Source of the DNA: Saururus chinensis
Lineage: Eukaryota; Streptophyta; Magnoliopsida; Piperales; Saururaceae
NCBI GenBank assembly: GCA_035235625.1
Contig: CP141143.1
Span: forward strand, 42,827,178-42,891,177
Reading direction: 5' to 3'
Length of the DNA stretch: 64,000 nt
Under the pieces are notes generated by a model. That model saw only the letters and a list, made by a program, of their open reading frames with translations. It ran no database searches and was not told the origin of the DNA. Made by a program: the position numbers and the translations under genes. Below, in pieces: positions 1 through 11,994 of this stretch (positions are counted from its first letter, which is position 1; the number at the start of each line of letters is the position of its first letter).

Positions 1-201
1 ACAATGTAAGGATTTGTTTATAATCTTGACGAACATCGGAGTTAATCAATTAAAAGTGTATAACTTGACGAAAGGTGGCACGGTTGCTTTGTTATTGACT
101 GCGTTCGTTTCATTTTTCTGAAGTTAGCAATTGGGCAAAATTTTTTTAAAATAATTAAATACACAATAAGGACGAACTTTGGAAATTTGTTCTCAATCTA
201 C
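1..201. repeat. Partial monomer at left window edge
   Basis: This is the distal two thirds of a monomer, cut by the window boundary rather than by a biological junction. It resembles the equivalent parts of the monomers ending at 1477 and 7850, sharing the aatcaatta form of the central palindrome and the 'aggacgaac' stretch with the latter. It is therefore the last member of a four-monomer unit whose earlier members lie outside the window. Confidence 0.9.
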
Positions 202-2751
202 TTAAGCCAATGAAATCATATAAGCAAAGGATGAACAGTTAAATTTTGGTATCACTTTGTCAATTTTATTTGTTGTTATTAACATAACAAATCAGTAAGA
301 GGTGTATTTAAACTTTAAACAACGTAAGGATTTGTTTATAATCTGGACGAACATCGGATTTAATCAATTAAAAGTGTATAACATTACGAAAGGTGGCACG
401 ATTTCTTTGTTATTGAGTACGTTCAATTCATTCTACTGAATTTAGCAAATGAGCCAGAATTTATTAAAAATAATTAAATACACAATAACGACGAACTTTG
501 AAAATTTGTTTTAAGTTTAGTTAAGCCAATGAAATCACATAAGTAAAGGATGAACAGTTAAATTTTGGTGTCACTCTGTCGATTTTATTAGTTATTATTT
601 ACATAACAAATTAGTAAGAGGTGTATTTAAAGTTTGAACAATATAATGATTTGTGCACAATCTTGACGAACTTCGGATTTAATCGAATAAAAGTGCATAA
701 CTTGACGAAAGGTGGCACGATTACTTTGTTATTGTGTGTGTTCGATTCGTTCTTCTGAATTTAGGAAATGGGCGAGAATTTATTGAAAATAATTAAATAT
801 ACAATAACGACGAACTTTAGAAATTTGTTCTAAGTCTAGTTAAGCCAATGAAATCATATAAGCAAAGGATGAACAGTTAAATTTTGGTATCACTTTGTCA
901 ATTTTATTTGTTGTTATTAACATAACAAATGAGTAAAAGGTGTATTTAAACTTTAAACAATATAAGGATTTGTGTACAAACATGATGAACTTCGGTTTTA
1001 ATTGATTTAAAGTGTATAACTTGAGGAATGGCAGCACGATTTCTTTGTTATTTAGTGCGTTCGATTCATTTTTCTAAATTTAGCAATTAAGCAAAAATTT
1101 ATTGAAAATAATTAAATACACAATAACGACGAACTTTGGAAAATCGTTCTAAATCTAGTTAAGCCGATGAAATCATACAATTTAAGGATGAATTGTTAAA
1201 TTTTGGTATCACTTTGTTGATTTTATTTGTTATTATTAACATAACAAATGAGTAATAGGTGTATTTAAACTTTAAACAACGTAAGGATTTGTTTATAATC
1301 TTGACGAACATCGGAGTTAATCGATTAAAAGTGTATAACTTGACGAAAGGTGGCACGATTGCTTTGTTATTGAGTGCGTTCGATTCATTTTTCTGAAGTT
1401 AGCAATTGAGCAAAAATTTATTAAAAATAATTAAATACACAATAACGACGAACTTTGGAAATTTGTTCTAAATCTACTTAAGCCAATGAAATCATATAAG
1501 TAAACGATGAACAGTTAAATTTTGGTATCACTTTGTCAATTTTATTTGTTATTATTAACAGAACAAATGAGTAAGAGGTGTATTTAAACTTTAAACAACG
1601 TAAGGATTTGTTTATAATTTGGACGAAGATCGGATTTAATCGATTAAAAGTGTATAACATTACGAAAGGTGGCACGATTTCTTTGTTATTGAGTGCGGTC
1701 AATTCATTCTACTGAATTTAGCAAATGTGCTAAAATTTATTAAAAATAATTAAATACACAATAATGACGTACTTTGAAAATTTGTTTTAAGTCTAGTTAA
1801 GCCAAAGAAATCACATAAGTAAAGGTTAAACAGTTAAATTTTGGTGTCACTCTGTCGATTTTATTAGTTATTATTTACATAACAAATTAGTAAGAGGTGT
1901 ATTTAAACTTTAAACAATATAAAGATTTGTGCACAATCTTGACGAACTTCGGATTTAATCGATTAAAAGTGCATAACTTGACGAAAGGTGGCACGATTGC
2001 TTTGTTATTGTGTGCGTTCGATTCATTCTTCTGAATTTAGGAAATGAGCGAGAATTTATTGAAAATAATTAAATACACAATAACGACGAACTTTAGAAAT
2101 TTGTTCTAAGTCTAGTTAAGCCAATGAAATCATATAAGCAAAGGATGAACAGTTAAATTTTGGTATCACTTTGTCGATTTTATTTGTTGTTATTAACATA
2201 ACAAATAAGTAAAAGTTGTATTTAAACTTTAAACAATATAAAGATTTGTGTACAAACATGACGAACTTCGGATTTAATCGATTTAAAATATATAACTTGA
2301 GGAATGGCAGCATGATTTCTTTGTTAGAGTGCGTTTGATTCATTTTCCTAAATTAAGCAATTGAGCAAAAATTTATTGAAAATAATTAAATACACAAAAA
2401 CGTCAAACATTGGAAATTTGTTCTAAATCTAGTTAAGCCAATGAAATCATACAATTTAAAGATGAATAGTTAAATTTTGGTATCACTTTGTAGATTTTAT
2501 TTGTTATTATTAACATAACAAATGAGTAAGAGGTGTATTTAAACTTTAAACAACGTAAGGATTTGTTTATAATCTTGACGGACATCGGAGTTAATCGATT
2601 AAAAGCGTATAACTTGACGAACGGTGGCACGATTGCTTTGTTATTGAGTTTGTTCGATTCATTCTCCTGAAGTTAGCAATTGTGCAAGAATTTATTAAAA
2701 ATAATTAAATACGCAATAACGAAGAACTTGAGAAATTTGTTCTAAATCTTG
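202..2751 (+). repeat. Four-monomer higher-order unit, two tandem copies
   Basis: Monomers at 202, 521, 840 and 1159 pair in order with those at 1478, 1797, 2116 and 2433. The first of each carries tttgtcaattttattt and tggacgaa; the second carries ggtgtcactctg and attagttattattta; the third ataagcaaaggatg and gttgttatt; the fourth acaatttaa with gagttaatcg. The unit is 1276 bp (4 x 319). The second copy has a 2-bp deletion in its third member (ttgttagagtg near 2320), which makes that monomer 317 bp. Confidence 0.85.
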
Positions 2752-3899
2752 TTAGGCCAATGAAATCATACAATTTAAGGATGAATAGTTAAATTTTGGT
2801 ATCACTTTGTTGATTTTATATGTTATTATTAACATAACAAATGAGTGATAGGTGTATTTAAACTTTAAACAATATAAGGATTTGTTTATAATCTTGACGA
2901 ACATCGGATTTAATCGATTAAAAGTGTATAACATTAGAAAAGGTGGCACGATTTCTTTGTTATTGAGTGCGTTTAATTCATTCTAGAAAATTTAGCAAAT
3001 GAGCAAGAATTTATTAAAAATAATTAAATATACAATAAGAACGAACTTTAGAAATTTGTTTAAGTCTAGTTAAGCCAATGAAATCACATAAGTAAAGGAT
3101 GAACAGTTAAATTTTGGTAACACTCTGTCGATTTTATTTGTTATTATTAACATAACAAATGAGTAAGAGGTGTATTTAAACTTTAAACAATATAAAGATT
3201 TGTGTACAATCTTAACGAACATCGGATTTAATCGATTAAAAGTGTATAACTTGACGTAAGGTGGCACGATTGCTTTGTTATTGTCTGCGTTCGATTCATT
3301 CTTCTGAATTTATGAAATCAGCAAGAATTTATTAACAATAATTAAATACACAATAACGACGAACTTTAGAAATTTGTTCTAAGTCTAGTTAAGCCAATGA
3401 AATCATATAAGCAAAGGATGAACAGTTAAATTTTGGTATCACTTTGTCGATTTTATTTGTTGTTATTAACATAACAAATGAGTAAAAGGTTTCTTTAAAC
3501 TTTAAACAATATAAGGATTTGTACACAAACATGACGAACTTCGGATTTAATCGATTAAAAGTATATAACTTGAAGAACAGCGGCACGATTTCTTTGTTAT
3601 TGAGTGCGTTTGATTCATTTTTCTAAATTAAGCAATTGAGCAAAAATTTATTGAAAATAATTAAATACACAATAACGACGAACTTTGGAAATTTGTTCTA
3701 AATCTAGTTAAGCCAATGAAATCATACAATTTAAAGATGAATAGTTAAATTTTGGTATAACTTTGTTGATTTTATTAGTTATTATTAACATAACAAATGA
3801 GTAAGAGGTGTATTTAAACTTTAAACAATATAAGGATTTGTGTACAAACATGACGAACTTCGGATTTAATCGATTAAAAGTGTATAACTTGACGAAAGG
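2752..3899 (+). repeat. Satellite monomers between duplicated blocks
   Basis: Four monomers start at 2752, 3070, 3389 and 3708. The first is an f-like type (tatatgttatt, cattagaaaagg, tctagaaaattt) also found at 5620 and 9125. The second is c-like (ggtaacactctg, ttgacgtaagg). The third is a-like (ataagcaaagg, gttgttatt). The fourth has the ttggtataac form shared with 5939 and 9444. A single base is missing near 3060 (tttgtttaag). Confidence 0.8.
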
Positions 3900-5445
3900 T
3901 GGCACGATTCCTTTGTTATTGAGTTCGTTCGATTTATTTTTCTGAAGTTACCAATTGTGCAAAAATTTATTAAAAATAATTAAATACACAATAACGAAGA
4001 ACTTTAGAAATTTGTTCTAAATCTAGTTAAGCCAATGAAATCAAACAATTTAAGGATGAATAGTTAAATTTTGGTATCACTTTGTTGATTTTATTTGTTA
4101 TTATTAACATAACAAGTGAGTAAGAGGTGTATTTAAACTTTAAACAACGTAAGTATTTGTTTATAATCTTGACGAACATCGGATTTAATCGATTAAAAGT
4201 GTATAACATTACGAAAAGTGGCACGATTTCTTTGTTATTGAGTGCGTTCAATTCATTCTACTAATTTAGCAAATGAGTAAGAATTTATTAAAAATAATTA
4301 AATACACAATAACGACGAACTTTAGAAATTTGTTCTAAGTCTAGTTAAGCCAAAGAAATCACATAAGTAAAGGATGAATAGTTAAATTTTGGTATCACTC
4401 CGTCGATTTTATTTATTATTATTAACATAACAAATTAGTAAGAGGTGTATTTAAACTTTAAACAATATAACGATTTGTACACAATCTTGACTAACTTCGG
4501 ATTTAATCGATTAAAAGTGTATTACTTGAGAAAAGGTCGCACGATTTCTTTTTTATTGAGTGTGTTCGATTCATTCTTTTAAATTTAACAATTAAGTAAG
4601 AATTTATAGAAAATAATTAAATACACAATAACAACAAACTTTAAAATTTTGTTCTAAGTCTAGTTAAGCCAATGAAATTATATAAATAAAGCATGAACAG
4701 TTAAATTTTTGTATCAATCTGTCAATTTTATTTGTTATTATTAACATAAGAAATGAGTAAGAGGTGTATTTAATCTTTAAACATTATAAAGATTTGTGTA
4801 TACTCTTAACGAACATCTGATTTAATCGATTAAAAGTGCATAACATGACGAAAGGTGGCACGATTGCTTTGTTATTATGTGCGTTCGATTTATTCTTCTG
4901 AATTTAGGAAATGAGCAAGAATTTATTGAAAATAATTAAATACACAACAATGACGAACTTTAGAAATTTCTTCTAAGTCTAGTTAAGCCATTGAAATCAT
5001 ATTAGCAAAGGATGAACAGTTAAATTTTGGTATCACTTTGTCGATTTTATTTGTTGTTATCAACATAACAAATGAGTAAAAGGTGTATTTAAACTTTAAA
5101 CAATATAAGGATTTGTGTACAAACATGACGAACTTCGGATTTAATTGATTTAAAGTGTATAACTTTAGGAATGGCAGCACGATTTCTTCGTTATTGAGTG
5201 CCTTCGATTTATTTTTCTGAATTTACCAATTTAGCAAAAATTTATTGAAAATAATTAAATACACAATAACGACGAACTTTGGAAAATTGTCCTAATCTAG
5301 TTAAGCTAATGAAATCAAACAATTTAAGGATGAATAGTTAAATTTTGGTATCACTTTGTTGATTTTATTTGTTATTATTAACATAACAAACGAGTAATAG
5401 GTGTATTTAAACTTTAAACAACGTAAGGATTTGTTTATAATCTTG
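3900..5445 (+). repeat. Segmental duplication, copy A of the 7-monomer-offset pair
   Basis: This stretch of about five monomers matches 6130-7676 at an offset of about 2231 bp (7 monomers). Shared private features include the h-type monomer at 4346 with gagaaaaggtcgcacg, the next monomer with ataaataaagcatgaa and ttgtatcaatctg, ttaatctttaaa, atactcttaacgaacatctg, and ccattgaaatcatattagc at 4986. The right end is sharp near 5445, where this copy reads tgatggacatcgg and the other tgacgaacatcgg. Confidence 0.85.
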
Positions 5446-6960
5446 ATGGACATCGGAGTTAATCGATTAAAAGCGTATAACTTGACGAACGGTGGCACGA
5501 TTGCTTTGTTATTGAGTTTGTTCGATTCATTTTTCTGAAGTTAGTACTTGTGCAAGAATTTATTAAAAATAATTAAATACGCAATAACGAAGAACTTGAG
5601 AAATTTGTTCTAAATCTTGTTAGGCAAATGAAATCATACAATTTAAGGATCAATAGTTAAATTTTGGTATCACTTTGTTGATTTTATATGTTATTATTAA
5701 CATAACAATTGAGTGATAGGTGTATTTAAACCTTAAACAATATAAGGATTTGTTTATAATCTTGACGAACATCAGATTTAATCGATTAAAAGTGTATAAC
5801 ATTAGAAAAGGTGGCACGATTTCTTTGTTATTGAGTGCGTTTAATTCATTCTAGAAAATTTAGCAAATGAGCAAGAATTTATTAAAAATAATTAAATATA
5901 CAATAAGAACGAACTTTAGAAATTTGTTCTAAATCTAGTTAAGCCAATGAAATCATACAATTTAAAGATGAATAGTTAAATTTTGGTATAACTTTGTTGA
6001 TTTTATTAGTTATTATTAACATAACAAATAAGTGAGAGGTGCATTAAAACTTTAAATAATATAAAGATTTGTGTATAATCTTAACGAACATCGGATTTAA
6101 TCGATTAAAAGTGTATAACTTAACGAAAGGTGGCACAATGGCTTTGTTATTGAGTTCGTTCGTTTCATTTTTCTGAAGTTACCAATTGTGCAAAAATTTA
6201 TTGAAAATAATTAAATACACAATAACGAAGAACTTTAGAAATTTGTTCTAAATCTAGTTAAGCCAATGAAATCATACAATTTAAGGTTGAATAGTTAAAT
6301 TTTGGTATCACTTTGTCGATTTTATTTGTTATTATTAACATAACAAATAAGTAAGAGGTGTATTTAAACTTTAAACAACGTAAGGATTTGTTTATAATCT
6401 TGACGAACATCGGATTTAATCGATTAAAAGTGTATAACATTACGAAAGGTGGCACGATTTCTTTGTTATTGAGTGCGTTAAATTCATTCTACTAATTTAG
6501 CAAATGATCAAGAATTTATTAAAAATAATTAAATACACAATAACGACGAACTTTAAAAATTTGTTCTAAGTCTAGTTAAGCCAATGAAATCACATAAGTA
6601 AAGGATGATAAGTTAAATTTTGGTATCACTCTGTCGATTTTATTTATTATTATTAACATAACGAATTAGTAAGAGGTGAAGTTAAACTTTAAACAATATA
6701 ACGATTTGTGCACAATCTTGACAAACATCGGATTTAATCGATTAAAAGTGTATTACTTGAGAAAAGGTCGCACGATTTCTTTATTATTGAGTGTGTTCGA
6801 TTCATTCTTTTAAATTTAACAATTAAGTAAGAATTTATAGAAAATAATTAAATACACAATAACGACAAACTTTAAAATTTTGTTCTAAGTGTAGTTAAGC
6901 CAATGAAATTATATAAATAAAGCATGAATAGTTAAATTTTTGTATCAATCTGTCGATTTT
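5445..6960 (+). repeat. Segmental duplication, copy A of the 11-monomer-offset pair
   Basis: Matches 8950-10465 at an offset of about 3505 bp (11 monomers). Shared rare features include aaagcgtataacttgacg followed by aacggtgg, gttagtacttgtgcaag, aatacgcaataacg, ttgttaggcaaatg, ggatcaatag, tctagaaaattt, aataagtgagagg and gcacaatggctttg. Part of the same haplotype also occurs near 2590-3057. The left half adjoins copy A of the 7-monomer pair, so the two duplications meet near 5445. Confidence 0.85.
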
Positions 6961-7676
6961 ATTTGTTATTATTAACATAACAAATGAGTAAGAGGTGTAT
7001 TTAATCTTTAAAAAATATAAAGATTTGTGTATACTCTTAACGAACATCTGATTTAATCGATTAAAAGTGCATAACTTGACGAAAGGTGGCACGATTGCTT
7101 TGTTATTATGTGCGTTCGATTTATTCTTCTGAATTTAGGAAATGAGCAAGAATTTATTGAAAATAATTAAATACACAACAATGACGAACTTTAGAAATTT
7201 CTTCTAAGTCTAGTTAAGCCATTGAAATCATATTAGCAAAGGATGAACAGTTAAATTTTGGTATCACTTTGTCGATTTTATTTGTTGTTATCAACATAAC
7301 AAATGAGTAAAAGGTGTATTTAAACTTTAAACAATATAAGGATTTGTGTACAAACATGACGAACTTCGGATTTAATTGATTTAAAGTGTATAACTTTAGG
7401 AATGGCAGCACGATTTCTTCGTTATTGAGTGCCTTCGATTTATTTTTCTGAATTTACCAATTTAGCAAAAATTTATTGAAAATAATTAAATACACAATAA
7501 CGACGAACTTTGGAAAATTGTCCTAATCTAGTTAAGCTAATGAAATCAAACAATTTAAGGATGAATAGTTAAATTTTGGTATCACTTTGTTGATTTTATT
7601 TGTTATTATTAACATAACAAACGAGTAATAGGTGTATTTAAACTTTAAACAACGTAAGGATTTGTTTATAATCTTG
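6130..7676 (+). repeat. Segmental duplication, copy B of the 7-monomer-offset pair
   Basis: Partner of 3900-5445. The monomers starting at 4983 and 7214 appear almost identical over their length, much closer than typical neighbours. To the right of 7676 the sequence switches to the type that ends the four-monomer unit (aatcaatta, then the tcaattttattt monomer at 7851), so 7676 marks a recombination breakpoint between two HOR histories. Confidence 0.85.
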
Positions 7677-7850
7677 ACGAACATCGGAGTTAATCAATTA
7701 AAAGTGTATAACTTGACGAAAGGTGGCACGATTGCTTTGTTATTGAGTGCGTTCGATTCATTTTTCTGAAGTTAGCAATTGAGCAAAAATTTATTAAAAA
7801 TAATTAAATACACAATGAGGACGAACTTTGGAAATTTGTTCTAAATCTAC

Positions 7851-9124
7851 TTAAGCCAATGAAATCATATAAGTAAAGGATGAACAGTTAAATTTTGGTA
7901 TCACTTTGTCAATTTTATTTGTTATTATTAACATAACAAATGTGTAAGAGGTGTATTTAAACTTTAAACAATGTAAGGATTTGTTTATAATCTGGACGAA
8001 CATCGGATTTAATCGATTAAAAGTGTATAACATTAGGAAAGGTGGCACTATTTCTTTGTTATTGAGTGCGTTCAATTCATTCTACAGAATTTAGCAAATG
8101 AGCTAAAATTTATTAAAAATAATTAAATACACAATAACGACGTACTTTTAAAATTTGTTTTAAGTTTAGTTAAGCCAATGAAATCACATAAGTAAAGGAT
8201 GAACAGTTAAATTTTGGTGGCACTATGTCGATTTTATTAGTTATTATTTACATAACAAATTAGTAAGAGGTGTATTTAAACTTTAAACAATATAAAGATT
8301 TGTGCACAATCTTGACAAAGTTTGGATTTAATCGAATAAAAGTGCATAACTTGACGAAAGGTGGCACGATTGCTTTGTTATTGTGTGCGTTCGATACATT
8401 CTTCTGAATTTAGGAAATGAGCGAGAATTTATTGAAAATAATTAAATATACAATAACGACGAACTTTAGAAATTTGTTCTAAGTCTAGTTAAGCCAATGA
8501 AATCATATAAGCAAAGAATGAACAGTTAAATTTTGGTATCACTTTGTCGATTTTATTTGTTGTTATTAACATAACAAATAAGTAAAAGTTGTATTTAAAC
8601 TTTAAACAATATAAAGATTTGTGTACAAACATGACGAACTTCGGATTTAATCGATTTAAAATATATAACTTGAGGAATGGCAGCATGATTTCTTTGTTAG
8701 AGTGCGTTTGATTCATTTTTCTAAATTAAGCAATTGAGCAAAAATTTATTGAAAATAATTAAATACACAAAAACGTCGAACTTTGGAAATTTGTTCTAAA
8801 TCTAGTTAAGCCAATGAAATCATACAATTTAAAGATGAATAGTTAAATTTTGGTATCACTTTGTAGATTTTATTTGTTATTATTAACATAACAAATGAGT
8901 AAGAGGTGTATTTAAACTTTAAACAACGTAAGGATTTGTTTATAATCTTGACGGACATCGGAGTTAATCGATTAAAAGCGTATAACTTGACGAACGGTGG
9001 CACGATTGCTTTGTTATTGAGTTTGTTCGATTCATTTTTCTGAAGTTAGTACTTGTGCAAGAATTTATTAAAAATAATTAAATACGCAATAACGAAGAAC
9101 TTGAGAAATTTGTTCTAAATCTTG
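7851..9124 (+). repeat. Third copy of the four-monomer unit
   Basis: Monomers at 7851, 8170, 8489 and 8806 reproduce in order the types at 1478, 1797, 2116 and 2433, at an offset of 6373 bp (20 monomers). The 2-bp deletion (ttgttagagtg) of the monomer at 2116 is present in the monomer at 8489, which is also 317 bp. That rules out independent similarity and shows common descent of the block. Confidence 0.87.
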
Positions 9125-10465
9125 TTAGGCAAATGAAATCATAAAATTTAAGGATCAATAGTTAAATTTTGGTATCACTTTGTTGATTTTATATGTTATT
9201 ATTAACATAACAATTGAGTGATAGGTGTATTTAAACTTTAAACAATATAAGGATTTGTTTATAATCTTGACGAACATCAGATTTAATCGATTAAAAGTGT
9301 ATAACATTAGAAAAGGTGGCACGATTTCTTTGTTATTGAGTGCGTTTAATTCATTCTAGAAAATTTAGCAAATGAGCAAGAATTTATTAAAAATAATTAA
9401 ATATACAATAAGAATGAACTTTAGAAATTTGTTCTAAATCTAGTTAAGCCAATGAAATCATACAATTTAAAGATGAATAGTTAAATTTTGGTATAACTTT
9501 GTTGATTTTATTAGTTATTATTAACATAACAAATAAGTGAGAGGTGCATTTAAACTTTAAATAATATAAAGATTTGTGTATAATCTTAACGAACATCGGA
9601 TTTAATCGATTAAAAGTGTATAACTTAACGAAAGGTGGCACAATGGCTTTGTTATTGAGTTCGTTCGTTTCATTTTTCTGAAGTTAGCAATTGTGCAAAA
9701 ATTTATTGAAAATAATTAAATACACAATAACGAAGAACTTTAGAAATTTGTTCTAAATCTAGTTAAGCCAATGAAATCATACAATTTAAGGATGAATAGT
9801 TAAATTTTGGTATCACTTTGTTGATTTTATTTGTTATTATTAACATAACAAGTGAGTAAGAGGTGTATTTAAACTTTAAACAACGTAAGTATTTGTTTAT
9901 AATCTTGACGAACATCGGATTTAATCGATTAAAAGTGTATAACATTACGAAAGGTGGCACGATTTGTTTGTTATTGAGTGCGTTAAATTCATTCTACTAA
10001 TTTAGCAAATGATCAAGAATTTATTAAAAATAATTAAATACACAATAACGACGAACTTTAGAAATTTGTTCTAAGTCTAGTTAAGCCAAAGAAATCACAT
10101 CAGTAAAGGATGAATAGTTCAATTTTGGTATTACTCTGTCAATTTTATTTATTATTATTAATATAACAAATTAGTAAGACGTGTATTTAAACTTTAAACA
10201 ATATAAGTATTTGTGCACAATCTTGACTAACTTCGGATTTAATCGACTAAAAGTGTATTACTTGAGAAAAGGTCGCACGATTTCTTTATTATTGAGTGTG
10301 TTCGATTCATTCTTTTAAATTTAACAATTAAGTAAGAATTTATACAAAATAATTAAATACACAATAACGACAAACTTTAAAATTTTGTTCTAAGTCTAGT
10401 TAAGCCAATGAAATTATATAAATAAAGCATGAACAGTTAAATTTTTGTATCAATCTGTCGATTTT
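8950..10465 (+). repeat. Segmental duplication, copy B of the 11-monomer-offset pair
   Basis: Partner of 5445-6960, with the same ordered rare variants, ending in the h-type monomer at 10082 and its follower at 10400 (ataaataaagcatgaa). Small differences such as cataaaattt at 9141 against catacaattt show that the copies have since diverged. Confidence 0.85.
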
Positions 10466-11994
10466 ATTTGTTATTATTAACATAACAAATGAGTAAGAGG
10501 TGTATTTAAACTTTAAACTACGTAAAGATTTGTTTATAATCATGACGAACATCGTAGTTAATCGATTAAAAGTGTATAACTTGGCGAAAGGTGGCACGAT
10601 TGCTTTGTTATTTAGTGCGTTCGATTCATTTTTCTAAAGTTATCAATTGAGCAAAAATTTATTGAAAATAATTAAATACACAATAACGACGAACGTCAGA
10701 AATTTGTTCTAAATCTAGTTAAGACAATGAAATCATACAATTTAAGGATGAATAGTTAAATTTTGGTATCACTTTGTTGATTTTATATGTTATTATTAAC
10801 ATAACAAATGAGTAGTAGGTGTATTTAAACTTTAAACAACGTAAGGATTTGTTTATAATCTTGACGAACATCGGATTTAATCGATTAAAAGTGTATAACA
10901 TTACAAAAGGTGGCACGATTTCTTTGTTGTTGAGTGCGTTCAATTCATTCTACTGAATTTAGCAAATGAGCAAGAATTTATTAAAAATAATTAAATATAC
11001 AATAACGACAAACTTTATAAATTTGTTCTAGGTCTAGTTAAGCCAATGAAATCACTTAAGTAAAGGATGAACAGTTAAATTTTGGTAACACTCTGTCGAT
11101 TTTATTTGTTATTATTAACATAACAAATGAGTAAGAGGTGTATTTAAACTTTAAACAATATAAAGATTTGTGTATAATCTGAACGAACATCGGATTTAAT
11201 CGATTAAAAGTGTATAACTTGACGTAAGGTGGCACGATTGCTTTGTTATTGTGTGCGTTCGATTCATTATTCTGAATTTAGGAAATGAGGAAGTATTTAT
11301 TAACAATAATTAAATACACAATAACGACGAACTATAGAAATTTGTTCTAAGTCTAGTTAAGCTAATGAAATCATATAAGAAAAGGATGAACAGTTAAATT
11401 TTGGTATCACTTTGCCGATTTTATTTGTTGTTATTAACATAACAAATGAGTAAAAGGTATATTTAAACTTTAAACAATATAATGATTTGTATATAAACAT
11501 AACGAACTTCGGATTTAATCGATTACAAGTGTATAACTTGAGGAATGGCGGCACGATTTCTTTGTTATTGAGTGCGTTTGATTGATTTTTCTAAATTTAG
11601 CAATTGAGCAAAAATTTATTGAAAATAATTAAATACACAATAACGACGAACGTCAGAAATTTGTTCTAAATCTAGTTAAGCCAATGAAATCATACAATTT
11701 AAGGATGAATAGTTAAATTTTGGTATCACTTTGTTGATTTTATATGTTATTATTAACATAACAAATGAGTAGTAGGTCTATTTAAACTTTAAACAACGTA
11801 AGGATTTGTTTATAATCTTGACGAACATCGGATTTAATCGATTAAAAGTGTATAACATTACAAAAGGTGGCACGATTTCTTTGTTATTAAGTGCGTTCAA
11901 TTCATTCTACTGAATTTAGCAAATGAGCAAGAATTTATTAAAAATAATTAAATATATAATAACGACAAACTTTATAAATTTGTTCTAAGACTAG
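10466..11994 (+). repeat. Monomers leading into the main HOR block (g-c-d-g)
   Basis: After the remainder of the k-type monomer come monomers at 10719 (g type: tatatgttatt, gagtagtagg, preceded by acgtcagaaatttg), 11038 (c type: ggtaacactctg, ttgacgtaagg), 11357 (d type: gattacaagtg, ggaatggcgg) and 11676 (g type again, three monomers or 957 bp after the first). These types are the building blocks of the larger HOR to the right. Confidence 0.78.

Noticed and set aside
840..1037. Minus-strand frames of 62-93 codons in each monomer as real genes
   Set aside because: They begin with GTG or TTG, have no ATG at the 5' end, are broken in entire monomer subtypes and recur only because the DNA is tandemly repeated. 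No recognisable domain, no promoter or splice context.
2748..2760. ttagg motifs as insect-type telomeric repeats
   Set aside because: They occur singly (ttgttaggcc) as a monomer variant, never in tandem.
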